Part shown: positions 24,985-38,139 of the stretch, piece after piece | Numbering within the stretch: position 1 is the stretch's first letter | Layout of the letters: each line of letters starts with the position of its first letter | From: Paramecium pentaurelia | Taxonomy: Eukaryota > Ciliophora > Oligohymenophorea > Peniculida > Parameciidae | DNA: 64,000 nucleotides | Direction: 5' to 3' | Assembly (NCBI GenBank): GCA_905183005.1 | Contig: CAJJDO010000036.1 | Location: 496,001-560,000 of the forward strand | Notes under the pieces: generated by a model | What the model was told of the DNA's origin: nothing | Databases searched by the model: none | The model's input: the letters and a program-made list of their open reading frames with translations, nothing else | Made by a program: the position numbers and the translations under genes

Positions 24985-26874
24985 TCAATCTGCTATTAAA
25001 ATTCGAATCTATATATAATCACTTTTTCTTGTAATATTTTTTTATAAATCTACCTATAGAATATTGAATTGATTATTTACTTCAATTATATTATGATATT
25101 ATTATATGTAATCTTAAATATGTATTTTATGTAAATCATTAATTTCTTCTATAATATTTTTATTCATAATTAATATGAAATAAATTAATTTATTATAAAT
25201 ATCCATTCTATCCTTAGTTTAAATAATGGATTTCAACATGTTTCTTAATTTTTTATATTTTTCTTAAGGTATTAAATATTCATATTTATGATTTATATTT
25301 TAAAATAAACTGATAAATACATAAGGTTTTGGATGTTCATAACTTCTTAATCTATTAAAAAATGCTGAAGCATTATCATATTTTGATAAAATCTTTATTA
25401 AACTACATAAAATGAGAGATATTATTTTTTAATTTTTCATACATTTATTAAGATGTTAAATATGGTAAAATCTTGTTCTCTTAATATTAAAGCGAATAAA
25501 ATCCAATCCAAAAGTACTTTTATTAATAAATAGTTGATTTAAAGTCAACGAACTTAATATTTTTAAAACACTTATTTATTACTTGTTTCAATTAGTTATT
25601 GATATTAAATTTAATTAAAGATTCATTCGATAAAAGTAATATTAAACTGTTTAACAAATTTAGATTAGAATTATATGATTAATTTTAACTTAAACTACTA
25701 ATCAATTATTAGATTAAATTTTCATTATAAATACTATTGTATTTTTCAATAAACAATGTCAAAAAATTTAGTCTATGAAGAGATGAAAAATTTACTTTAT
25801 TTTAAGAAAATAAATGAGATTTTTTTTAAAGTGATTAAAATAATGGACTTGAATCCATTTTCAAAATCTTTAATTATATTAATTTAATTTTTGCCCAATT
25901 TTAATGAAATGATAAAATTAAAGCATTTGATACATTTTATTTTATGTTTTCTTTAAAGAGCAACTGCACATTACATGATCATAAACATTCAATTTTTTAT
26001 GCTATTTAAGTACAACTATTCAAATTCTTGTTAGAGTTCTTAATTCATCAATTTCAATTTTTAATAACCATAGATTAATATAGATATTTCTTTATCATTT
26101 AAATATTATTATTTATTCATAATTCCTTTATTTTAAACTAGATTTAAGAACTCATCCTTTTATCCCATCTTAGCTAATCGAAATAATTTAAGAATTATGG
26201 TATTCATATTTATTAATTTATATGAAATCTTAATTAGTACAATTTATTCAATAGTTTTTGATGTGTTTTCTGCTTATCAATATAATTAAAAGTATCAAAC
26301 ATTCAGCCTAAATCATTTATAATTTGAACCCATTCTTTTTTTAATCCAAAAATTTACTCTTTCATTTATAATCTTATATTCCTATCAATTACTATAAATT
26401 ATTTAATTTATCTCAATTTTATTTTTATTATTAATAGTTTTGATGGAATTTCTATGTGTTTCTTGGTTTCATTTTAATTTCTTAAATTTTATTCTATTTT
26501 ACCTAAAGCTATTATAAATATTATTATTATAACTATTGTTATTACACTAATTATTATTCTTATTATATATATCCTATTTAAGTTTGATTATTATCCAATA
26601 AATCCTATTTATTACAAATTATATTGTTCATTGATCTAATACTCTAATTTACTTAGCTTAAGGATATTATAGTCATTTATAGTCATTCTCAATATTTTTG
26701 AGGTTAATTGAGATATTTAGGCGATTATTCAAGTATTCCTTAATTTTAAGTTTATCCAATTGGAGCAATTTATTGTTGTGTTTATCCAAAAATATTATTG
26801 GAAACATTGGTATTACAAAATACTTAAGCACTTTATATTGCAAAGCCTTATTATTATTATTAAAGGCAACTCAT
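24985..26874 (-). CDS. Q-rich protein of unknown function (exon structure incomplete)
   Basis: Start at 26874 (MSCLQQQQQGFAIQSAQ). The first 150 residues are Gln/Asn-rich and include NNIFGQ. Downstream the coding signal is clear in blocks, for example YDNASAFFNRLRSYEHPKP, which continues into PYVFISLF, near 25340-25250, and NIIEEINDLHKIHIQDYI near 25150. The frame changes between blocks, so several short introns exist, but I could not fix all of them. The stop is 24985 or, if a 26-nt intron is removed, 25019. The first part recalls Gln-rich nucleoporins, but the evidence is too thin to assign that. Confidence 0.55.
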
Positions 26875-27030
26875 TTTATATTCTTAGAGTATTTGTAAAC
26901 ATCAAAAATTAAAATTATCAATAAAAAAACAAAAAAAATTTAGGCAAAAAATTAAGTTAAAATAAAAACAATGCTTTTATTACAAAAAGCTACTTAAAGA
27001 CAAGCATAATAATTTTTTTACTTTAGTGTT

Positions 27031-29195
27031 TCAATTGTTTGTGGATACAGAATTATTCAATTTTGTTAAGATAATCAATTTAAATTTAGCCTATATGGAA
27101 GAAATAATTACTTAAAAATGAGGATCAAATTTGACAGAACCATATTTAGATTTGGATTATGATTATGATTCAGTTTTATTTTCTTCTATTTCCATTTCTT
27201 ATTATTCAATAATAACTTATTTATGATTACAATTTTGAATGTCCTTTAATCTCATAAATCCTTTCCTCCTATTTTTAGTTTATGATTTCTTTTCAGAATC
27301 CATTTTTGTTAGCATCATATCTTCTAATTATAATTCTTCTTATTCATTCTATTTTTAATTATAATAATAAACTTTTATTTCTACTCCATCCCTATAGGTT
27401 TTTCTTTATAATTTCCATGGATTTCCACAAAATTATGCTTCTAATCTAATCTCCAATTCATCTGAATCCAAATACATATTTCTAAGAGTTGGTTATATAA
27501 TGGGCATTTATGGTAAACATGATTAAACTTCTAATTAAGGAAGAAATTTTTGGAAATTTACATCCCTTTTAAAATAAGTTACTTATCTAAATTCACAATT
27601 AATTTAATCTTGAAATTTCATTTAATAATTTTCACTGAAAGCTGCACAACATAAGCTTTTTCTTGATATATGTAATTATCTATTCTTATAATTTTCATCA
27701 TCCACTTATTTTTTAATTTTTTAAATTTTTGCTTAATGAGCCTTTACTTTTTACATATACAATTATTGATTTTATTCATCTATAAAGAATATTAATTGTC
27801 TTTAAATCTAAAATATTAATTTAAATAAATTTTTACTTAAATATTTAATTCATTTTGATTCTTTTTAATACATGGAGCATAATAATTAGGAATTATAGTA
27901 AGATATTGCAAAAATTTCTATTCTGCAAATCTTCTTGCTTCATCTGTAGAATTTCCACATTACATTAAAAGTTCATAATAATTTAAAAAATTAGGAAAGT
28001 AACTAAAAATATTAATTAATAATAGATATAATACAATCGTAATTCCATTGTTGTTGAATTTTATTAAAATAAAAACAATCCAATTAAAAATTAAACTTAT
28101 TATTCATCTCTTTTTTCAAAATAAAATATTGGAAATTATAACATTTTACTTTTTGTTGTAGATATCCCTTAAACAAATTTTAATAATGAAGCATTTTCTA
28201 TGAATATTTCTTAATAAGGTAATTATTAAGGTAATTTTGATTAAAATGATACATTAAAATCAACAAAATAATCAGGATAAGCTGGATAATTCTTTTTTAT
28301 AAATTAATTTTTATACATTAAAATCTGAAAAGGGAAATTATTCAGGCAAATATACTTTTGTGAATATTGTCATATTTGGTTAACATTTTAAACGAACAGA
28401 AGCAAAAGATTAATTTGGCTTTTAAGTAGATCTTACTAAATAAGAAGGCTAACTTGATTATTATTCAATTTTTGTTTTTTCAATATTTGATAAAATTTCA
28501 TCAAGTTTATTTTATTAATCTAAAAGATTTAATTAAAGAGATATTTAAGGTGGAGTTAATTTTGGATCATCTAAGATTTAGAATAAAACATTATAATCTT
28601 GAATTTCAAAACACACTCCTTAACCTACAGAAGCAGCAAGGTGATGCCAATTTGTTGAAATATTTATGGCATTAGTTTCTTCAATTCCAGGAGGTTGTAA
28701 CAAAAAAACAAGGAGTCTATAGTCCCATCTAATCAATGAATGGAAAGCAGGTCCTATGTATTCTCTGTTGGTAAATACAAATATAATTGCTGATTCAATT
28801 TTTAAGACATCTCTACCCCCATAAAGATTATCAGTGCCTGTATTTAATTATATATATAAATAACCATTTAAAGTTCTAAATTTGTTTAAATTGTGGAAAC
28901 ACTCATCTAAATTGAAATTAGTTTCAAATTATGGTTGGATGGTTTTGAGTTTTTGTAAAAAATGGCATACGTCATTAGTCCATGTTGAGATTGAAGAACT
29001 ATACACAAATATGTAAAGAACAAAAAATTACTTTGACGAAAAAAGATGGTATTGATCATACTTATTTTCTGGATTCTTTGTTCTCTTTTTTACAAAATAT
29101 TCAATTGCACTTTTGGCATAATCTAATGTAGTGAGTCCATTATAAGTTATTTAACAAGAAGATAAACAATTATCTATCATAAAAGTGAAATTCAT
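27031..29195 (-). CDS. INTS6: Integrator complex subunit 6-like VWA protein
   Basis: ATG 29195, TGA 27031; introns 28999-29031 (33 nt), 28292-28316, 28003-28034 and 27808-27836; 681 aa. INTS6 is a metazoan and plant Integrator subunit that helps recruit PP2A to RNA polymerase II. The N-terminal VWA domain aligns by eye with INTS6: NGLTTLDYAKSAIEYFVK, YHLF, WTNDVCHFLQKL, FNLDECFHNLN, ESAIIFVFTNREY, FRWD-like HSLIRWDYRLLVFLLQPPG and NISTNWHHLAASVGQG. The MIDAS motif is MIDNCLS, so Asp and the last Ser of DxSxS are kept but the first Ser is Cys. The middle holds STDEARRFAEQKFLQYL and the tail is acidic and Gln-rich. The 33-nt intron keeps frame and has no TGA, so retention would add 11 residues. 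Confidence 0.8.
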
Positions 29196-29315
29196 TTATA
29201 AGTGATTTTAATTTAATATTTTATTTATTGACAATTAATCATAATAATTTACATGAAATAATCACTTTAATCAATATTATAGACTAAATCTTAATATGAT
29301 TTCATCACTGGAATA

Positions 29316-30002
29316 ATGGATAATGAGTAAGAAGATATAAAATCAAAAACAAATTACAAAACTTAATTTAAATTTAATAAATCAAAACTTCATTTCTCAA
29401 TTACTCCAAAATCATAACCATCTAAAGTCAAAAAAAGACCTATTTATTTAAGATTCAGCAATCATTCATCATAATAATAAGAAAACAATAATTTAATTTT
29501 TCTAAAATCCCTTTTTAAAGATATCTAATAACCATAAATGTCTAAAACTAATTATTCAACATGGTCAACATCTCATAAATAAACTGTTCAATCTAATTTT
29601 ATTCCACCTATTAAAAAGAATTATTTATTAATAAAAACACCAGATAATAATTAACCTGCAGTTGGATATTATAATCCTATGATGCCAAAAAAAGTTAGAG
29701 GATCTGTTAAATTGTTTTCTTAAAATATGTAATAACAATCTTAATCTTTAAATATTTTATTGAACTAAAATGAAAAACAAGAATCTCCATTACAAAAAGA
29801 AGAATTCATAAAAGTACCTGAAACTAAATTACAAGATTATTATGAGAATGAAAAAAAGAAATTAATGTCAAAATCTACATTTTAATTACCTCTAAAAGAT
29901 TTAAATGCAAATCCTTTCACTAAATAATGGTCTATATTTTTGGCATATAAAAATAAATTTAAATTATTAAGAGATCATAAATATGAAGAATCACTTAAAT
30001 GA
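29316..30002 (+). CDS. Hypothetical basic protein, 228 aa
   Basis: Single exon from ATG 29316 to TGA 30000-30002. An ATG at 29297 is in another frame and is not used. The protein is rich in Lys, Ser, Gln and Pro, mostly disordered by composition. The motif PAVGYYNPMMPKKVRGS resembles the Pro-Gly-x-Tyr type motifs of sperm/cilium SHIPPO-like microtubule proteins, but a single weak copy does not support a call. It starts 120 bp from the divergent INTS6-like gene. Confidence 0.65.
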
Positions 30003-30155
30003 ATATATTTACTATAATTCAATCTTTTTTTTTATCTTATAATCCTTGGTCTATTTAAAGTAACTTTTAATACATTAACATAATATCATTCTCATTATAT
30101 TTCTCTACCATAAAATTCTAAAATAAACTCTAAAATATCAAGATTTCATTTTATG

Positions 30156-31320
30156 TCATCTCATTTTCAATCTTTTTATTATCAAATACTTACATACATC
30201 TTACAAAATATCTTGAATTTAATCTTAAGTCAATGATTCTAATTATTTTTATTTTTTTATTTGTTTAATCTTAATCAATATTATATCTAAGAATTCTAAA
30301 AATACTTTTATTGTTTATTAATATAAATCATCTGTAGTTGTAATAACCTTTTATTTATTAGGCTCTTCAGAATTTTAATCCTCCTCTATTTTTAATGTAT
30401 TTAATAATGATTCTGAGTGTAATAAATAATATTTTTCTAAAAGCTTTTCAATTACTAAAGTTTTAATTTATTATTTTGTAAATGTTTATTTCTATACTTT
30501 AATAAGAATTGAATCAATATGTATCTATTTAGCAACAGTTATATTATTAATTAAATATCCAGTTGGACCAATTACTAAAACCCATTAATTTTTTACAGGA
30601 ATAGAAACCTGCTTAATTGTTTAGTTATCATAATTAATACTAATTATTGAATTAATATTGTAACTATATGCATAAAATTAAGTTAAATATATTGGTTTAG
30701 TAAAATAGATAAATCCATTTTAATCTAAAGTTCTTATATTAAAACTATCTGGAGGATATAATATATTAATTGATCCAAATTATTAATCAATAATATTATT
30801 TCTAGAAGGAATATAAAGATCTTAAAATTTCATATATATTGTTGTGTTGAATTCTTACAAACTATTATTTTTATTATTCATTAAAATAACTGATCGATTT
30901 TTTGAGTCTATGTAATACTTTTACTAAATTCTTTATAATTCTTTTTTCTAATAAAATTAACTAAATTCAAATTTGAATGAAAGTAAATCTTCATTTTGAT
31001 CATATATAACTATTTCTTAAAATAATTGATTAATATTTTTATTATAATATTAATGTATATTTTATTCAGGCTCTAATTACTCCAACACTTATTAAGCCTA
31101 TTTATTTATAATATATTACTTAAAGTTAAATATAATCTATAATTTCTTAATCTTATGTTGAAATAGAAGATAATCTCTTATTACAAATTGAATCCAAACT
31201 TTTTGGACAATTAAAATATACTAAATATCTATCTTAAGACATTTTCATTCCTTTTTCCAAAATTTATATCCCATCTTGTATGAATTATGAATATGCATAA
31301 TAAAAGAGAAATATTAACAT
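30156..31320 (-). CDS. Probable secreted/ER protein, about 380 aa
   Basis: ATG 31320, TGA 30156, one intron 31098-31119 (22 nt). The N-terminus MLIFLFYYAYSQ is a short hydrophobic signal peptide followed by a polar mature chain with CPKSLDSICNKRLSS. The middle is beta-rich (ILYPPDSFNIRTLDQNGFIY, then VLVIGPTGYLINNITVAKQ) with several N-glycosylation-type NxT/S sites; the end is a charged, Lys/Gln-rich helical tail. No named family. It is a luminal or cell-surface candidate, by inference from the leader only. Confidence 0.6.
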
Positions 31321-32049
31321 TATGTTATTATTAATTTTATATTAATTTACAAACATTTAGAATAAAGATAACTATAACTTTGATAATTTGTATCAAATTA
31401 TAAAGTATTTTAATTTGATGAAAGATAATTAAACATGTTCATTTCTATTAAAAAGATTATGACTACTTAGCCTTTAATATTTATAATTTAAATTTTATAT
31501 TCTTAGATTATTCTTAGCAATAAATTATTATAATTATTTGAACGATGAATATTAAGGGTAGGATTTGGTTAATATAATTAATGTAAAAGAAATTGTTAAT
31601 CATTTACATTAATGCTAAATAAATATAAGATTATTTTAAATGCTTTTTTTTTAGAGTGTTACAGCATATTAATAAGATTCTTTAAACTAATCAATAATTT
31701 TTATTCATTAAAGAACAAAACTATAAATAAAGTCTAATATATATTATATTATAAATTGTCTATCTAATTTAAATGCTTTCAATCTCATTTTAGTTATATC
31801 AATAATTAAATGAGCCTCCATCGTTGAAATTCAAAGAGTATATAATAAATTCATTATTTTCTCTATTATTTTTTCTTAAATAGTACTTAATAAAAATGAT
31901 GAATAAATAAAAATACTTAATTTATTATATCCATTTATTAACATAAGAAGTACTAGAAATAAGAATTGATATTGATTTTAAAAGTGAATCTATTATCTTA
32001 AGAGATAAAATATAAAAAGTATTCAAATAACATTGATATAAAATATAAA
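31321..32049. other. AT-rich intergenic stretch
   Basis: About 730 bp between two minus-strand genes. Short open stretches occur on both strands but none connects by plausible introns into a convincing product. No RNA gene or repeat recognised. Confidence 0.45.
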
Positions 32050-35016
32050 TCAATATACTTTTAACATATTACCATCAAATTATAATGTTGATACTCCATC
32101 CTATGTTAAGATTGTATTGTTTTAAGTGTTTTACATTGAGATTATTGATTATGGTATATTATCACATTATATTTAAAATGCTTTAAATTATTCGATATTT
32201 ATATACCAACACAAGTTATTTGAGATGGCAATAACATTTTGTAAGTATTTAAAATAAAATACTCGATCACTATTTTTTAATTTCATTAATCTTTCAGTAC
32301 ATTAAAATTAAGCCTTAGTTATTGACTAAATTCTAATTTTATTATTATTAGAAGTTTTCTCTAATAACAACCAATATTCTCCAAAATCTAACACTTAAGC
32401 TTCATAATATGTTGTTCTATAACCAACTTTTTTAAATAAATTTCTTTTAGGCATATATACAAAACAATCTCTGGATCCAACTTATCTTATTTCATTAGTA
32501 ATTCCAAATCCAAAAAAATATAATTCTTCTCCATTTATCAAATATGTACATTCATTTACATTTTGTAAATCAAATATTGGAACTTATACTTCTTTAGTAA
32601 CAACATGAGGTGATTATATATGTTAGCAATTCTGTTATATAATTTATAATTGATTATTATCAAATTCCTCTTAATCTTCTTCTGCAAATTTTTAAAAATT
32701 AACTAATTCTTCAAAAATTAAGGTTGAATGTTGTTAAAATTATTCATATTGATTTTAGGATAATGTTATATAAAGCAAGAAATATTTGAATGTTTTTTAA
32801 TTTAATGATTTAGCCAATAGAATTAATTATCCTTCATCATTTGATTATACACATAAAACTTATAAATTAGTAGATAAAACATTCATGTAAATTTTAAATA
32901 CTTGTTGATATTAATAAATTGTGTTGTTTTAATACCCATATAAAGTTTACTGTTATTATTCTAATAATTATAATGGTTGTGATGTAAAGAATAATTCTTT
33001 TTAATTTAATTTTTAATATTTTCTAATAAATTATATTAATTAATAAGAATCATATCTTTATTCTTCATTCTCTTTTAGCATTTCTTCAAGTAATGGTTTT
33101 AAATTAGGGAATTAAAATTATTAAAGAGCCAAATTAATTTCCATCAAATAAAATTATTATTCTTTAGTATTTTTAATTTGATAATTAGATAGTAATCTTA
33201 AAAATATTAATCCTAAACTGTAAATATTAGCTTTACTAGGATTAATAAAGATCTAATTTTATGTCAAATTTTAAGTAAAAGCTAAAAATGATTTAGGTTC
33301 CATATATTCTAATGAAGACATAAAAGGTACTGATTTTTCTTAATAAATGCTAGGAATATTGGTCTTATAAATAAGAGATGCAAAAATAATTGAATTAGGT
33401 GTAATAAATACATTATTTGGATGCATATCTTAAACAAAAATATCATGAGATCTTAATTCATTTAATTTTTTAACACATCTTTTAATTAACTTAAAATTAC
33501 AATCTTCTTTTTAAATTAGATCACAATTTTCTATAATATAATTTAATCTTAATTTTCCATCATATTATTCCATACTCAAAAAGAAATCCAATAAATATGG
33601 ATCTAAATATTTACATACTTAATAACATTCATCAAATGATTCAAATTCAACATGTACAATTCTTTATATAAGTATATAATTCTATTATTCTTTTGAAACA
33701 GATAATATTCTAAATAATGATGGTGTTTGATTTGTAATAGGATAATGAACTTTGTTAATAGAGTATAATCCAATTAATTCATCACTTGAATTTTATTTAG
33801 TACTTATTTATTTCAATTTTATTTTTTAATCTAATCTTCCATGTTCATATAAGACTTCAAATACATTAAATGATGTTATACACCATTTATCTTAAGATAA
33901 AAAGATTCTGTAAACATTTTAATCTTTTAAATAAAGAATAAAATATTTATGATAAATTAAATTACATGATGATGTAATTCCATTTACATTTAATTTTACA
34001 CTTTTTTTTTATTTTAAAGAATACAATATAAGTTCATTTTATTATGTAATGAAATAAACATCATTAAATTTATAAAATCCAAAATCAGATTTCACTTTAA
34101 TATCTGTTTATATAGAATTATATTAGGTATTAATTAATAGACAACCATCTTAAATACCAATAATTAATAATTAATTTTAATTATTAGTAAGATATTTTAA
34201 GTCATATTAGATTTCTATTTAATTTTCATCATTATATAAATATTAACCATCATAATAATGAACAGTATTATTAATAATAGTAAATGATTTTACATTTTAA
34301 GCTTATTTTAATGGTTTAACAATTTTCTTATATATAGGTAATTGTTATTTAGATCTAAAAGAAAATATTTATAGGAATTCATGAAAAGTCAAATTTTTAT
34401 CAGAGAAGAATAAAACAATTTCTTATATCTTATCAAACAATAATTATTAAAGCAATGAATTATCAATTGAATCTGTTTATTATTATAAGAAATCATAGAA
34501 TTATTAAGCTGTTATATAATTTCTTTATTCTGTATCAATAATACTAAATATTTCTTATAAATTTTAAGGAGTAAAATAAATTCTATCATGAAAATTTTTA
34601 TTAGGTTATTTTTAAGTTTGAGAAGTATCTCTAAATTTAAATTAATCTTCAATTTAAGTTGTAGGGCTATGTTAATTGATTTATAATTGTAATTAATAAT
34701 TTTTTTAAGCAGAATCAATTCTTTCTTTCTTTTATTATTCTTTTGTTGCCAAATATTATCTTAATGATATTTATAACATTTCTAAAGTATCTTCAAGTTA
34801 TTCAGAACTAAGTTTAATAGTTATCATTCCAATCATATTTTCAAAAGCAAAATAAAATTTATTATCTTATATATAAGCACTTCCATTAATAATATTAATT
34901 TATTATCCATTTTAATCAATTAATTCATATTAAGTGTATGATTTTTAATTTCTAGTAGATATCAAATGATAAAAAACTACTTTATTATTACAGTATTCAA
35001 ATAATACATTTTTTAA

Positions 35017-35070
<54 letters not shown>

Positions 35071-36301
35071 TGGAATATCTTAAATGAAATCTTTTAATTC
35101 AGGAGTAGTATTACATTTCAAGAATTAAATATAATCAGATGCTTTAAGATCATATAGATATTATCTATTTCTATATAATAAAAGTATAATATCTTTTATG
35201 TAACATTCAATAACATTTTTCTATTTTTAATAAAGGGATTCAATTATATTTGCAAAATCAATATTCTTTTATTTTAATTATTATCTAATTTCAGAACCTT
35301 TATAAAAGGAATTAATTATAAGAATAGCAATATCTTCTAAATCATTAACAAGATTGGCTCTAAAATCTTTGATTTTATTTTTGATAAGTCTTCTAGAGAA
35401 TCTGAAAGCGGAAAAACTCAAGTCTAATTTAAATACCTTTTATTTATGATAAATCATGTAAACATTGGATGGCTTAATTCTTAATTACAAATATGAATTA
35501 CCCTGAATGAACATAGAAATTTTGATGCATATATTATATAGTATTTAAGAGATACTCCAATAATGGTTGAATATCTTCTGGTTACAATTATATATTCTCT
35601 AATGACACATCACAATATTCTTATTCAGAAAATACATAGAAATTATTGTGTTTCTTGTTTAATCTGAAACTGAAATCATGTATCTTATAGCTTCCAAATT
35701 ATTAAAAAAACAAATAGTTGTCCAGTAGATTAGCCACTAATTCAATTTATTTTGTATACAAAATTCTAATTTTTCTAGATTCACCTATATTATTGGTAAA
35801 TCCTACTACAATACTGTAATCATTTTTATTAATTAACCACACTCTAATAATATTATATTGAATATATTACTTAGTCCAATAAATATTTGATTATTCTAAA
35901 TGAGATAAAAAGAATCTTAACATCTATATAACATCTGACATTAATTGTTTATCCAACAATTAAATATCATTTAGAAATTTCTCAAGTATAAATTCTCTTT
36001 GTTTTAATAATTACTCTTGTCCTTAGTTTTTACCTTAAACTTTTGGTTTCTTCTCTCTATCATCACCAGAAATTGACATTCTTGAAGTTGTTTACTTTCT
36101 TACTGGAACTCCATCTGAAGAAATGTTTGAAACTTATTTTGAAAGTGTGCTTAATTTAGTAATATTTTGTTCTCTAGAAGATGTACTTCTTTATTATTAT
36201 TACTGGCTTTCTTATTTTTTTTCTATTTAATCTTCTCCATTTGTAATTTTAATTAAAGGAACTGTCTAATTCATTTTTGCATTAGCACAAGCTGCACCCA
36301 T
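32050..36301 (-). CDS. Large N-acylated tandem pseudokinase
   Basis: ATG 36301, TGA 32050; one intron, 35480-35501 (22 nt); 1,409 aa. The N-terminus MGAACANAK is a good myristoylation signal with an adjacent Cys for palmitoylation. The first kinase-like domain has YMHQNFYVHSGIKPSNVYMI, where HRD is replaced by HSG, then KLDLS in place of DFG, and a C-lobe LVNDLEDIAILIINSF. A polyasparagine run (N17) follows. A second kinase-like domain near 33100-33600 has LRSHDIFVQDMHPNNVFITP (HRDxK becomes VQDMH) and FAS in place of DFG, then SKANIYSLGLIFLRLL. The C-terminus has repeated beta-rich motifs (YFFGFGITNEIR and QVLDFGEYWLLLEK) suggestive of a propeller. Loss of catalytic residues in both domains points to a membrane-tethered scaffold. 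It shares a 40-bp divergent promoter with an active kinase. Confidence 0.75.
35017..35067 (-). repeat. (AAT)17 coding polyasparagine in the pseudokinase gene
   Basis: Seventeen perfect ATT triplets on the + strand read as AAT (Asn) on the coding strand, between the first kinase-like domain and the following segment. Same repeat unit family as the (TAA)199 tract but in another frame, giving a different homopolymer. Confidence 0.9.
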
Positions 36302-36341
36302 ATATATAATAAATATTAATATAAATTAATAAAATATTATT
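36302..36341. promoter_or_regulatory. 40-bp divergent start-to-start gap
   Basis: The start codons of the pseudokinase (-) and the CaMK-like kinase (+) are 40 bp apart, the gap being nearly pure A/T. Both promoters and 5' leaders must lie within it or inside the coding regions. Confidence 0.55.
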
Positions 36342-38125
36342 ATGAATACTGAAATCGCTTCTTTTTTTGATAATCCAGATGTTATGACAAAGACTCCACC
36401 ACTTTGGCAAACTCTGAATTAAGATATATATGATGTAATTCTTGTATCAATCTTTAGAATGATAACATTGTATTCCAATAAGATTGTTATAAGATTGCCA
36501 AAAAATCAAAATAATTGAGACCTATAACAATTCAACTTGGAAATGAACATATATATTGCATTAATAAAGATACAATGTTTTAACTATAAATTACTGTTGC
36601 TATGATGAATATAATTAAACATGATTAACATGGTAACATTATTAGATTATCACGAAATGGCAAGTATATTGACTTAAAACTTGAAGATTACACTACTTTA
36701 AAGAATCTTTTAAATTATAGATGTTTATAATCTACATTCCATGATGAATTTGGAGTTACTAAAATGATTGGTAAAGGAAGTTTCGCTAAAGTGTATTTGG
36801 CGACAAAAAAATCTACTGGTATCAATTATGCAGTCAAAGCATTTAATAAAGAATTCATGTTAGAACAATTTAAAGGAAGAGAATCATTGGAAAATGAAAT
36901 TAAAGTAATGAGAAGATTGAATCAAGAAAATCTAGTAAAACTGCATGAAGTATATGAAACATAAAATTCCATTTATTTTATATTGGATATTTTAAAAGGA
37001 GGTGAATTATTATCTAGAGTTAAATCCTAACCATTATCTGCTCCTAATCTATAAAAATTAATGTATAATTTAATGAAAGCACTCTGTCATTTACATTCAA
37101 AAAAATGCATACATCGAGATTTGAAACCAGAGAATCTATTATTAAAAGAAAAAGATAATGACACTGATGTAGTAATTGCAGATTTTGGATTAGCATGTTT
37201 TCTTAATGAAGACATTTTATTTAAGAGATGTGGAACTCCTGGATTTGTTGCTCCTGAAATATTAATATATAAAGAAGGAGATCCCTTTTATGATGAAAAA
37301 TGTGATGTATTTAGTGCAGGTGTGATCTTTTACATACTCTTGACAGGTAGATAACCCTTCTAAGGAACAGATTATAAAGCTATACTTAGAGCAAATAAGA
37401 ATTGTGAGATTAATTATAATCTAAAATAAATATAAACAGTAATTTCTATATTAATAATTATAGGCACCTTTATAATTAGTAGATTTATTAAAAAAGATGT
37501 TATATCCAGAACCTAAAGGAAGAGTATCATCTGAAGATTGTCTAAAACATCCATATTTTAAAGAAATTTTTAAGGAATAAGATTTAATTGATGTTTAAGA
37601 GAGTTTAAGAGAATATGAAAAAGATTTTGTATATGGATTAGGAAAGTAATAAGGGTAATTAATAATTATTCAATTAAAAATAGACCTCCAAGTTAAGTTG
37701 GATCTATGTAATTATAATAGAGATAACCTGCTTTGAATGGAAGAATAGATACAATGGGATCATTTTCTAATGTGTCTAATAATGGATCAGTAACTAGATT
37801 AGATTAGAAACCATAACCTTAATAAAGTAAATTTAGTTAATTCAGTTAATCTATGAAATAGTAACTCAATCAAGATGCAAGTATATAATAATATTTGAAT
37901 ATAGATTCACCTGTTGCTAAGAAAAGTAATTAATCAGATTTAAGAAAGACTGCTTTGAAAAATTCATTTTAATAATAAATTAATTAAATGAGTAAAGATG
38001 ATGATTGTGTAAATGAGGAAGCATCTCATTTAGAAGATGCAATATCAAAACTTAATGCTTAAACACCAAAGATGGGATTGAAAAAAGCAAGTTCCTATAA
38101 GGTACAAAAATCAACAATGGAATGA
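36342..38125 (+). CDS. CaMK-type Ser/Thr protein kinase with N-terminal domain
   Basis: ATG 36342, TGA 38123-38125, introns 36435-36457, 37439-37463 and 37655-37683; 568 aa. Residues about 1-125 form a beta-rich N-terminal domain (possibly PH-like). The kinase domain (about 125-385) is complete: glycine loop IGKGSFAKVY, VAVK-type Lys in YAVKAF, HRDLKPENLL, DFG in IADFGLACF, TPGFVAPE and DVFSAGVIFYILLTG, all typical of calcium/calmodulin-family kinases. No EF-hands follow; the C-terminal 180 residues are Gln/Ser-rich and probably regulatory. It should be catalytically active, unlike the divergent pseudokinase next door. It is convergent with the next gene, only 14 bp between stops. Confidence 0.9.
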
Positions 38126-38139
38126 GTTATATACTAAAA

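Noticed and set aside
28454..28675. Plus-strand ORF of 73 aa that can be extended with TAA/TAG as Gln
   Set aside because: The minus strand here encodes the conserved VWA domain of the INTS6-like protein, so this is a shadow.
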